The position numbers and the translations under genes are program-made. Below are positions 1-4,968 of a stretch of DNA of 5,668 nt, one piece after another. The first letter of the stretch is position 1. Each line of letters begins with the position of its first letter. Source of the DNA: RGIG6353 sp045535585 (lineage in GTDB: Bacteria; Bacillota; Clostridia; Oscillospirales; SIG627); NCBI GenBank assembly GCA_045535585.1, contig JAZSLY010000116.1, positions 1-5,668 of the forward strand, written 5' to 3'. The notes under the pieces were generated by a model. The model made no database searches. It was not told the DNA's origin and saw only the letters and a program-made list of their open reading frames with translations.

Positions 1-884
1 TATGCCTTGCCGCTTATCGCGTGGAAGAACGGCCCTTCTGCGCGGTCGGCGGCTATTTTTTTTATGTACTCCTGAATTTTCGGTGAGATGGTGACGGTTC
101 GGTTGGTGCCCGCCTCGGTCTTAGCTCCACCAACAAAATACATCTTATCGGCGTTATAATCTTTTACATCGAGATTGAGCATTTCGGTGGGACGAAATCC
201 GAGGTAAATAAGACAGTAAACATATTCGGCATAACGGGTTTTGCCGATTTGCTTTTTTATGGCCCCAATCTGCTCATCATCGAAGGAGTAACGATGAGCT
301 GCACCGGTGCCGCCGGGGATCAAATACGGCGCAAGGTTGAGGTTGTCCGGTACATATTTGCGGGGTATACCAAACTTATACACCAGACCGACAACGGCCT
401 TCATGTTCTGTTGTGTGCGCTTTCCCTTGCCGCAGGTGTCAAGACAGTCCTGAATATCGTCTACACCTATATCCTCGATTTGAGAAAACCAAATGGGGCG
501 CAGGTGCTTGATGGCGGCCTTATAACAGCCAATGGTATCTTCTCCGGCACGGTGAGTCGGCAACCACAAATCATACAGCTCTTTGAACGTAATGCGCTTT
601 GGCTTTTTGGCAATAGGCGTGGCGATCAAGTCTGCCAGAGCAGCGACGGCTTCCTTTTTCGTTTTGCAGGTCTTGGAGCGCTGCTTCTTTCGTTTGTTCC
701 CCTGGTCATCTTTGTAATAGATGGTAGGAGCCACGGCAAGCCATTTGCCGTTTTCGAGCTGATAAACAGAACCTTGTCCGTTGCCGCGCTGACGCTTGAC
801 CTTTTCGCGGATTTGTTTCCGACCACAAAATCGGCAATATACAGAGTCGTCCTCAATGGGGCTTTTACATTTTTTGCAAATCAT
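1..884 (-). CDS. int: Tyrosine recombinase/integrase with N-terminal zinc ribbon (3' end off the left edge)
   Basis: The first 294 codons of a site-specific tyrosine recombinase that would integrate and excise the element. Residues 1-24 form a zinc ribbon (Cys3, Cys6, Cys17, Cys20). Residues about 33-80 look like an AP2-type arm-site DNA-binding domain (RGNGQGSVY start, basic stretch near 63-77). Residues about 98-180 fit the helical core-binding domain, and the catalytic domain starts near 200. Catalytic Arg231 sits in GFRPTEML and the beta-hairpin Lys255 in GAKTEAG. The HxxR, His/Trp and Tyr residues would lie beyond the left edge; family members usually have about 380-400 residues. ATG at 884 is chosen because an in-frame TGA lies at 891-893. 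No Shine-Dalgarno sequence precedes it, so translation is probably coupled to the gene upstream. Family is sure; the host att site is unknown and any attP is probably outside the window. Confidence 0.95.
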   Translation of the reverse strand, partial: MICKKCKSPIEDDSVYCRFCGRKQIREKVKRQRGNGQGSVYQLENGKWLAVAPTIYYKDDQGNKRKKQRSKTCKTKKEAVAALADLIATPIAKKPKRITFKELYDLWLPTHRAGEDTIGCYKAAIKHLRPIWFSQIEDIGVDDIQDCLDTCGKGKRTQQNMKAVVGLVYKFGIPRKYVPDNLNLAPYLIPGGTGAAHRYSFDDEQIGAIKKQIGKTRYAEYVYCLIYLGFRPTEMLNLDVKDYNADKMYFVGGAKTEAGTNRTVTISPKIQEYIKKIAADRAEGPFFHAISGKA

Positions 885-890
885 AGGCAA

Positions 891-1523
891 TCAAAAAAGC
901 GGGAAAATTGCATCTGTAGCAGAGAAGTACAGAGCTACTATAAGAACCACTACAATCAAAACGCTCTTGAGTGTGCTTTCTCGGCGCATTGTGTTTTTCT
1001 CCGCCTCTAACCGAAGGATAAAATCACGGCGCTCTCCCATAAACTCTTTGAAGTCATCTATCAGATGCCTTTGGTCGGCAAGTTGTTGTCGTAAATGGTT
1101 AATCTTTCGCTGCTCCGCCGCTCTGTTCTCCTCCATTTGCAACATTAGACTGTTGGCGGTCGTTTCAGCGGCGGAAAGCTTTGTTTCAAGGACAGCTATA
1201 TCAGCCTCGCGCATAAGGATGGTGTTATTGAGTGTAGCTATCTGGACTTCTTCCGGGGTGTCAGCTTCACTTACGGGGACAGGCTCATTGGAAATGCGGG
1301 CGAAAACGCGCAGCATTGGTTTAACGGTGCGGTTATAATTATAGCTATTGTTTTCGGCTCCCTTTTTCCTCATGCGCTGCACGGTGCTCTCGGATGTAGC
1401 CTCGCCGTGCCTTTCCATTTCTTCGACAATTGCTGCGATCGTCCAGCCTTCTTCATTCCATATTTTATTAAGGGATATAATTCCCTCTCTGGTGAGTTTT
1501 TCGATGGTCGCGCTTTGCGGCAT
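891..1523 (-). CDS. HTH / coiled-coil protein with C-terminal membrane anchor
   Basis: A 210-residue protein of unknown function lying just upstream of the integrase. Residues about 4-56 look like a helix-turn-helix region (a GWTIAAIVEEM helix, then SESTVQRMRKKG as a likely recognition helix). Residues about 88-181 are charged, heptad-rich helix typical of a coiled coil. Residues about 185-202 (KSVLIVVVLIVALYFSA) form a single membrane helix near the C-terminus, so the protein should be tail-anchored with its bulk in the cytoplasm. ATG at 1523 is preferred over a start 16 codons upstream because AGGAGGGG lies seven bases before it and nothing similar precedes the other. The layout recalls DNA-binding coiled-coil proteins such as KfrA, but with a membrane anchor added; I do not recognise the family. 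It shares a frame with the integrase, separated only by TGA and two codons. Confidence 0.85.
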   Translation of the reverse strand: MPQSATIEKLTREGIISLNKIWNEEGWTIAAIVEEMERHGEATSESTVQRMRKKGAENNSYNYNRTVKPMLRVFARISNEPVPVSEADTPEEVQIATLNNTILMREADIAVLETKLSAAETTANSLMLQMEENRAAEQRKINHLRQQLADQRHLIDDFKEFMGERRDFILRLEAEKNTMRRESTLKSVLIVVVLIVALYFSATDAIFPLF

Positions 1524-1528
1524 AGTAA

Positions 1529-1537
1529 GCCCCTCCT
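1529..1537 (-). promoter_or_regulatory. Ribosome binding site that sets the start of the coiled-coil gene
   Basis: AGGAGGGGC on the minus strand ends five to seven bases before ATG 1523. It decides between this start and the upstream in-frame ATG at 1571, which has no such site. Confidence 0.85.
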
Positions 1538-1569
1538 GTTTTAATATAGGGGCTGATTTGTCAAATACC

Positions 1570-1575
1570 ATAATA
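1570..1575 (-). promoter_or_regulatory. Candidate -10 box for the coiled-coil/integrase unit
   Basis: The minus strand reads TATTAT here, 47 bases before the coiled-coil start. No good -35 lies 16-18 bases further up, so this is a weak call. The copy of TGAAAGTC at 1576-1583 touches its upstream side and would place a regulator in the spacer. Confidence 0.3.
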
Positions 1576-1617
1576 TGAAAGTCCTATAACCGTGAAATAA
1601 ATGCCTTGTGAATGAAT

Positions 1618-1653
1618 TTGACTGTGGAATGACTTTCAGGTGTATGCTATTAT
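1618..1653 (+). promoter_or_regulatory. Candidate promoter of the 59-residue protein gene
   Basis: TTGACT at 1618-1623 is a good -35. The best -10 is the extended form TGCTATTAT at 1645-1653, which is too far from that -35 (24 bases) for normal spacing. TATGCT at 1643-1648 would give 19. A promoter here is likely because a plus-strand gene with a strong ribosome site follows, but the exact boxes are uncertain. TGAAAGTC occurs inverted as GACTTTCA at 1631-1638 inside it. Confidence 0.45.
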
Positions 1654-1672
1654 CTAATCAACCCAAGTGGTT

Positions 1673-1708
1673 GCGGTGGGGGTTCTGTTTGGCGACGGCC
1701 CCCGCCGC
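1673..1708 (+). other. GC-rich leader hairpin upstream of the 59-residue gene
   Basis: GCGGTGGGGG at 1673-1682 pairs with CCCCCGCCGC at 1699-1708, ten pairs including one G-U, with a 16-base loop. It lies between the promoter and ribosome site of the next gene. Only TTTAT follows, so it is a poor intrinsic terminator. A smaller hairpin (ACCGT 1725-1729 with ACGGT 1740-1744) follows directly before the ribosome site. Together they could control expression of the gene, but no known riboswitch is recognised. Confidence 0.55.
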
Positions 1709-1767
1709 TTTATAAAAATGTTAAACCGTTAAGATTTTTACGGTAATCTAAAAAGGAGGAACCGGTG

Positions 1768-1947
1768 ATGTATAAAAGACTGACCAAGCCCCATGAAAAG
1801 AATGAGCGCTTGGAGCGCCCCAGTGGCTTGCTTGGCGTTCCTCCTGACTTCTCCCAGCAAACATACATCCTTGTTACAAACGATATGAGCGTGAAGGAAG
1901 TTATTGACAGGATAATGCCGGGGACAAAACGTTATTATACTCAATAA
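1768..1947 (+). CDS. Small hypothetical protein, 59 residues
   Basis: A 59-residue, basic protein that I do not recognise. The start is ATG 1768, seven bases after AAGGAGGA at 1753-1760; the GTG three bases earlier is only four bases from that site. The N-terminal half is rich in Lys, Arg, Pro and Glu (MYKRLTKPHEKNERLERP) with no hydrophobic segment. The second half (TYILVTNDMSVKEVIDRIMPG) could form a strand-helix unit, and the end is basic. There is no signal peptide or metal motif. It is transcribed against the flanking integrase unit and the repressor operon, and no terminator separates it from the 35-residue gene downstream, so the two may be partly co-transcribed. The ribosome site and small size suit a regulatory or excision-related protein, but that is only a guess. 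Confidence 0.7.
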   Translation: MYKRLTKPHEKNERLERPSGLLGVPPDFSQQTYILVTNDMSVKEVIDRIMPGTKRYYTQ

Positions 1948-1999
1948 ACAATGTTCCGGGCATTATGGGTAAAATATATTGCGGTTACAAAAAACGTTG

Positions 2000-2012
2000 T
2001 CACAAATTGTGA
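2000..2012. promoter_or_regulatory. Palindrome, possible operator
   Basis: TCACAA-A-TTGTGA is a perfect 13-base palindrome lying 26 bases before the -35 box at 2039. The position would suit a regulator of the 35-residue gene, but no protein can be assigned and short AT-rich palindromes arise by chance. Confidence 0.3.
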
Positions 2013-2038
2013 TAAATGACGAATTTACCGAGCGGGGT

Positions 2039-2067
2039 TTGACTTTGTAATATTTACCACGTATTAT
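2039..2067 (+). promoter_or_regulatory. Sigma-A promoter of the 35-residue gene
   Basis: TTGACT at 2039-2044, a 17-base spacer and TATTAT at 2062-2067: each box matches the consensus at five of six positions. Transcription should start near 2074 and stop at the terminator ending at 2243, giving an RNA of about 170 nt. Confidence 0.8.
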
Positions 2068-2120
2068 CTTAAATAGATAAACACAGGATGGATTTTAGCC
2101 CGAATGGAGAAAATAAACAG

Positions 2121-2228
2121 ATGAATGAGATATCTGAGCTGTTACAAATTATTTCCGGAATGACAGATGAAGAACGCGAGGAACTGTTAAGGGAATGGGA
2201 AATGTATAAATCAAAAGCGTCTGCATAG
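2121..2228 (+). CDS. 35-residue acidic helical protein, possible repressor-tail mimic
   Basis: A short gene with its own strong promoter and terminator. GGAG at 2106-2109 is a modest ribosome site 11 bases from ATG 2121. The product is acidic and probably one or two amphipathic helices (MNEISELLQIISGMTDEE, then REELLREWEMYKSK). There is no signal peptide, so it should stay in the cytoplasm. It aligns without gaps with residues about 87-113 of the repressor coded at 4063-4416: both have an EL-x-x-x start, a D-x-x-R segment, a following LL pair and a Lys-rich end, with 7 of 27 residues identical and many others similar. That part of Xre repressors usually mediates self-association, so this protein could pair with the repressor. 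The helix pattern is common, so chance similarity is possible. The stop codon lies in the terminator loop. Alternatively the 170-nt transcript acts as an sRNA. Confidence 0.6.
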   Translation: MNEISELLQIISGMTDEEREELLREWEMYKSKASA

Positions 2229-2243
2229 GTAGACGCTTTTTTT
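2213..2243 (+). terminator. Intrinsic terminator, probably bidirectional
   Basis: AAAAGCGTCT at 2213-2222 pairs with AGACGCTTTT at 2231-2240 around an eight-base loop, followed by a T run to 2243. The reverse strand reads the same stem followed by TTTT, so it can also end the leftward repressor-SAP-secreted protein operon, whose last stop codon is at 2252. Confidence 0.9.
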
Positions 2244-2251
2244 ATTTGCCA

Positions 2252-2860
2252 TTATTTGTATTCGCAATCGAGAACTTTTGCAAGTCTCTCACCGTTGCAG
2301 GAGAACCACTGAAAGCCGAGCGCTTTAAGCTGCTCATCCGTAAATTTTAGCGCATAACTATTCAAATCAAAATATTCCGCGTCGCTGGGTGCAAGCAAAT
2401 CAATTGTCAAATTTTTCGGATTAGCCACAATAAGGCACTCGGTAGATTTGGAATAAGTACCGTCAATTTTTTTAGTGGTAAACATTACCTGATAATAATA
2501 ACATTCCTCGTTATTGCGGACGGATTTAGCACATGGCACAGAATTAAGCAGGCGGAACGAACCATGAGCGTTAAGGTAAGAGCGGAGATAGTCAACACAA
2601 AAGCTAACGGAAAAAGGCACATCCAGAAGTTCACGCTCAAGACGTTCCAGTTTCTCCATATTGGGCGGCAGGCTATCGCTCTCGTCTACGTACTTTACGG
2701 CACTTCCCGCGCCACAAATTGCATAGGCGTTGTCAAGGGTCGCGGTGTCGTCAAGCTCGTCGATAAGCTGCTCCAAAAATTCTGATGAAACGGCAGTGGC
2801 ACTCAGCGGCAGGGAAAGGAAAACCAGAAGTGCAATAGAAAAAGCTACAAACCTTTTCAT
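2252..2860 (-). CDS. Secreted protein of unknown function, possible lysogenic-conversion factor
   Basis: A 202-residue protein with a clear Sec signal peptide: Lys2-Arg3, a hydrophobic core at residues 4-19 and an ATA signal-peptidase site with likely cleavage after Ala23. There is no lipobox Cys and no second membrane helix, so the mature part of about 179 residues should be exported. It has seven Cys residues spread over the mature chain, which could form disulfides outside the cell. I recognise no domain. ATG 2860 is preferred to the GTG nine bases earlier, because AAAGGA lies ten bases before the ATG but touches the GTG. It is the last gene of the repressor-SAP operon, 42 bases after the SAP gene, and ends just before a shared terminator. 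Exported proteins between integrase and repressor are known in Firmicute prophages as superinfection-exclusion factors, for example the Ltp lipoprotein of TP-J34. A similar role here is inference. Confidence 0.85.
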   Translation of the reverse strand: MKRFVAFSIALLVFLSLPLSATAVSSEFLEQLIDELDDTATLDNAYAICGAGSAVKYVDESDSLPPNMEKLERLERELLDVPFSVSFCVDYLRSYLNAHGSFRLLNSVPCAKSVRNNEECYYYQVMFTTKKIDGTYSKSTECLIVANPKNLTIDLLAPSDAEYFDLNSYALKFTDEQLKALGFQWFSCNGERLAKVLDCEYK

Positions 2861-2902
2861 AACAAACACGTCCTTTATTTAATTATCGCCTCGGCGGCGG
2901 TT

Positions 2903-4048
2903 CTACAAAGAAATATTATAAAATTCACAGATTTTTGAAATGGGTATTTCGCTAATAATCTTTTCAATCAACTCCGCCTTTTTTCCAGTGCGGGGTATGT
3001 TACATGATGCAAGTAGCGATTTGAGCTGAACAACAGTGGATTGGGTAAGTACAGTTTTAATTTCTGCAGCCGTTTGTGGAGATGAGGCATAAATTTTATG
3101 AGTTTCAATCCGCTGTCTATATTTTTCAATTATAGGCGCGTAATATGCCACATGAGCCTTTTCATTTTGTATTTTATTTAGGTTATCGCCAGCTTTCTCA
3201 GGCTCACCAACGGAAATATACAATTCGGATAAACGAAAAACCCAACCTTTGTTATTTACAACAACACCATCTTGTTCCCAAATCTTTTCATAAAAGGCAA
3301 TCAAGGCATCGGTGTCTCCATCCGCTTTATAGCGGTCTTCCGCCTCACGGATAGTGTGCATCTGTTCATCAGCCAGGTCAAGGCGGCGGGCGAGAGCCGG
3401 GTCATATTTTCGCAGTTTTTCACGCTTTAGGCGGTTACGAGCTGCTATTTGTCTTTGTATTTCGTTTTCGGCAGCAATTAAAATCTTTTCCCAATTTTCA
3501 GGAGGTTTCCCACGAAAAAGCCGATTGGCAGACCAAACATTAAACTCCGTACCAAAGCGCGAGTCTTCGGTTGTTTTCCTGGGGTGCTTGTGCATATATA
3601 AAATATATTCGTGTTCCTGGGTTTCTGCCTGGCCCAACGCGGTGAGAGAGTATTTACCGTTTGAATTTTTTGTGATAAACCCGCGCTTTTCAAGGGAGGA
3701 CAAATAAAACCCTATATTTCGCATCCCGTACTTAAACCACCAAAAACGCGGGTAGCCACCGGCAGGGTTTGGGTAGCTGCCATAACTGCAGTAATGAAGC
3801 AGAAGAATTTCGGCAACATATAAGCCGCGTGAGGAAGGAAAGGAAATTTTTTTCCGCTCCGGAAACACAATAATGTCGCATTCAAAAACGGTGTTTTCAT
3901 GTGATGCTAATGGATAGTATTCATCAGGGAGATAAAATTCAGCGTCACATTCCGGTATGCGAGGCGACAAATCAGGATATAGGAATTTCTCGCTTTCTAC
4001 ATCCTTTTTCCGATTAAACTCAGAAAACAGATTTGAAAATATTCCCAT
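2903..4048 (-). CDS. Winged-helix and SAP-domain DNA-binding protein
   Basis: A 381-residue protein with a C-terminal SAP domain at residues about 337-367 (QSTVVQLKSLLASCNIPRTG, then KKAELIEKII). SAP is a small helix-loop-helix that binds DNA. Residues about 73-142 look like a winged helix: helices around LYVAEILLLHYC and GFYLSSLEKRGFI, then a wing and the LTALGQAE end. Residues about 190-230 are long and basic-charged, and residues 243-295 resemble one or two TPR-type helix pairs (ALIAFYEKIWEQ and WVFRLSELYISVGEPEKAG). No catalytic motif is seen. ATG 4048 lies 14 bases after the repressor stop; the only ribosome site is AGAGG inside the end of the repressor gene, so coupled translation is likely. 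SAP proteins are often seen in the lysogeny region of Firmicute phages with unknown roles. DNA binding is likely, the rest open. Confidence 0.88.
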   Translation of the reverse strand: MGIFSNLFSEFNRKKDVESEKFLYPDLSPRIPECDAEFYLPDEYYPLASHENTVFECDIIVFPERKKISFPSSRGLYVAEILLLHYCSYGSYPNPAGGYPRFWWFKYGMRNIGFYLSSLEKRGFITKNSNGKYSLTALGQAETQEHEYILYMHKHPRKTTEDSRFGTEFNVWSANRLFRGKPPENWEKILIAAENEIQRQIAARNRLKREKLRKYDPALARRLDLADEQMHTIREAEDRYKADGDTDALIAFYEKIWEQDGVVVNNKGWVFRLSELYISVGEPEKAGDNLNKIQNEKAHVAYYAPIIEKYRQRIETHKIYASSPQTAAEIKTVLTQSTVVQLKSLLASCNIPRTGKKAELIEKIISEIPISKICEFYNISL

Positions 4049-4062
4049 TTTATATACCGAAA

Positions 4063-4416
4063 TTAGCCTCTTTGTTTTTTTATACTTCTCGCCATTTCCA
4101 GAAGCAGGGCACGGTCGCTGTCATTAAGTGAATACGTGAGGTTAACCAATTCCCGCGTAACATCATCCATCCCGTTCTCATTTTCGAGAGCGGGATTTTT
4201 TTCTGCAAAAATCTGTATATCAAATTTATTTTCGCTGCCAGTAAGCATATCAACAGAAATATCAAAATAATCAGCTACTTTAATCACTTTTTCAAGAGCT
4301 GGACTGCTATCATCCCAGCGCCGGATAGTGCCGTTACCAAGGCCGGTAGTCCGTTCAAGCTCCTTTATTGTTATGCCGCGAGACGCGCAAAGCTCTTTGA
4401 TTTTTCCAACAAGCAT
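4063..4416 (-). CDS. Xre-family (CI-like) repressor
   Basis: A 117-residue repressor with an N-terminal HTH of the Xre type at residues about 4-60 (KIKELCASRGITIKELERTT, recognition helix GNGTIRRWD). A short Glu/Asp-rich linker follows, then a C-terminal helical segment (VNLTYSLNDSDRALLLEMAR) that probably makes dimers or higher forms. There is no S24 peptidase domain, so RecA-stimulated self-cleavage is not expected; release would need an anti-repressor or a partner. ATG 4416 is preferred to a start 30 codons earlier because GGAGGG at 4422-4427 lies five bases before it and the extension has no ribosome site. It is about half identical over its HTH to the Cro-like protein at 4969-5154. It heads the operon with the SAP and secreted genes and is probably expressed from the leftward promoter at 4571-4599. 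Confidence 0.92.
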   Translation of the reverse strand: MLVGKIKELCASRGITIKELERTTGLGNGTIRRWDDSSPALEKVIKVADYFDISVDMLTGSENKFDIQIFAEKNPALENENGMDDVTRELVNLTYSLNDSDRALLLEMARSIKKQRG

Positions 4417-4435
4417 TGTAGCCCTCCATAAAAAA

Positions 4436-4448
4436 GTAGCATAAAAGC
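4436..4448 (+). promoter_or_regulatory. Operator-like motif GTAGCATAAAAGC
   Basis: The sequence matches 12 of 13 bases of the left part of the palindrome at 4497-4514 (GTAGCACAAAAGC). It lies between the repressor start and the rightward promoter, a typical place for a repressor site. Confidence 0.45.
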
Positions 4449-4458
4449 GAAAAAGGTA

Positions 4459-4487
4459 TTGACAAATAGCGTATATGCGATTATAAT
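4459..4487 (+). promoter_or_regulatory. Perfect-consensus rightward promoter
   Basis: TTGACA at 4459-4464, a 17-base spacer and TATAAT at 4482-4487, an exact sigma-A consensus. Transcription would start near 4494 and run right toward the Cro-like gene at 4969, with no terminator visible on that strand in between. Its first 470 bases or so would be an untranslated leader antisense to the leftward RNA at 4631-4912. Confidence 0.9.
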
Positions 4488-4496
4488 ACATAACAA

Positions 4497-4514
4497 GGTA
4501 GCACAAAAGCTACC
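4497..4514. promoter_or_regulatory. Palindromic operator GGTAGC-ACAAAA-GCTACC
   Basis: Perfect six-base arms around a six-base centre, placed at about +4 to +21 of the rightward promoter. Half-matching motifs occur at 4436-4448 and 4574-4584. Binding by the CI-like or Cro-like protein here would block the start of rightward transcription. Confidence 0.6.
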
Positions 4515-4570
4515 GCAACAAAAAAGGATGCTGCGTACATTCGCAAATATGAACTTGTGTCTGCAACTCA

Positions 4571-4599
4571 ATTGTAGCATATTTCCTAATGTTCGTCAA
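4571..4599 (-). promoter_or_regulatory. Leftward promoter of the repressor operon
   Basis: On the minus strand TTGACG (4599-4594), a 17-base spacer and TACAAT (4576-4571), with an extended TGC directly before the -10. Transcription would start near 4564 and reach the repressor after a leader of about 148 bases. It points toward the rightward promoter at 4459-4487, so the two transcripts overlap. GTAGC of the operator family overlaps the -10 at 4574-4578. Confidence 0.85.
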
Positions 4600-4630
4600 T
4601 CCTTTTTTCCGACTAAGGTGGGGTAGAAGC

Positions 4631-4661
4631 AAAAAGCCGCCTGTGGTGCTTCACAGACGAC
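4631..4661 (-). terminator. Intrinsic terminator of the leftward RNA
   Basis: In minus-strand order GTCGTCTGTG (4661-4652), loop AAGCAC and CACAGGCGGC (4645-4636) form ten pairs including two G-U pairs, followed by TTTTTGCTT. On the plus strand the stem has two C-A mismatches and no T run at its end. Confidence 0.88.
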
Positions 4662-4816
4662 CTTTGCCCCGAATTTTGTTACCGAAACCTGCTGCAAGAA
4701 CTACGCGGCATTGTCGGTATTCTTTCCGACAGAACGCAGAACTACGCATAAGCACCTACGTTTCTATGACAGGCCGCTCACTTTGGCAGTACGGGTTCAG
4801 CCAAGTCCCTCACGCA

Positions 4817-4879
4817 TCACGCCGTTTCGTTGGTTCGGAACGCGTGGACTAAAAGAGTGCCTCGCAGATTGCGCTGCAT
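4817..4879 (-). CDS. Possible 20-codon leader peptide within the structured RNA
   Basis: AAAAAGGAGG at 4896-4887 lies seven bases before ATG 4879, an ideal ribosome site. The reading frame codes a basic 20-residue peptide (MQRNLRGTLLVHAFRTNETA) and ends in TGA at 4819-4817. If translated, ribosomes would disrupt the stems of the RNA around 4806-4882, a leader-peptide type of control. Alternatively the ribosome site is sequestered or serves another purpose and no peptide is made. The frame is too short for codon evidence. Confidence 0.3.
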   Translation of the reverse strand: MQRNLRGTLLVHAFRTNETA

Positions 4880-4917
4880 GGCATAACCTCCTTTTTGTCC
4901 TCGGTTAGGACATTGAA

Positions 4918-4946
4918 ATTATAGCAGATGCTCCCGCCTTAGTCAA
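4918..4946 (-). promoter_or_regulatory. Strong leftward promoter of the structured RNA
   Basis: On the minus strand TTGACT (4946-4941), a 17-base spacer and TATAAT (4923-4918) with an extended TGC before the -10. Transcription should start at about 4911-4914, right at the 5' hairpin. It diverges from the Cro-like gene. Confidence 0.9.
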
Positions 4947-4954
4947 TTTACTAA
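4939..4954. promoter_or_regulatory. Possible operator TTAGT-CAATTT-ACTAA
   Basis: Perfect five-base arms around a six-base centre. It covers the -35 box of the structured RNA promoter and lies just before the ribosome site of the Cro-like gene, so a bound regulator would shut off the RNA. The arms differ from the GTAGC family at 4436-4584. Confidence 0.4.
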
Positions 4955-4968
4955 AACGGAGGTGAAAT

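Larger units (their letters stand above)
4631..4912 (-). ncRNA. Predicted structured RNA of about 280 nt, class unassigned
   Basis: A leftward unit with its own near-perfect promoter (4918-4946) and an intrinsic terminator (4631-4661) but no plausible protein gene larger than 20 codons. In RNA order it has a 5' hairpin GTCCT/AGGAC (4911-4897), a SD-like AAAAAGGAGG, a GCAG/CTGC hairpin with outer GCC/GGC pairs (4882-4859), a stem AGTCC-ACGC with GCGT-GAG-GGACT, a hairpin ACTTGGC with GCCAAAGT (4806-4780), a hairpin TGTCGG/CCGACA (4731-4712), and the terminator stem. Stem G-U pairs in the terminator become C-A mismatches on the plus strand, which supports this orientation. A ten-base repeat AGAACTACGC occurs at 4697-4706 and 4738-4747. 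I cannot assign a class with certainty; the raiA RNA of Firmicutes is one candidate to test. It would be antisense to the rightward leader transcript. Confidence 0.7.

Noticed and set aside
249..1010. Long plus-strand frame of 253 codons
   Set aside because: It is antisense to the integrase, whose protein motifs are clear. It has no ribosome site and no recognisable domain.
796..1338. Plus-strand frame of 180 codons
   Set aside because: It is antisense to the coiled-coil gene and integrase start; its Ser/Arg-rich composition is what the reverse of a helical charged protein gives.
4417..4506. N-terminal extension of the repressor
   Set aside because: No ribosome site for the upstream ATG, and the extension covers the perfect rightward promoter. 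GGAGGG fixes the start at 4416.
4528..4626. Frame of 32 codons just after the rightward promoter
   Set aside because: The AAAAGG directly touches the ATG, too close for a ribosome site, and the product has no recognisable feature.
4697..4747. Ten-base repeat AGAACTACGC, possible CRISPR or iteron
   Set aside because: Only two copies 41 bases apart, with a hairpin between them. They fit better as parts of the structured RNA.
4589..4852. Plus-strand frame of 87 codons
   Set aside because: Basic, low-quality protein without ribosome site, lying opposite the structured RNA; the stems explain the base pattern better.
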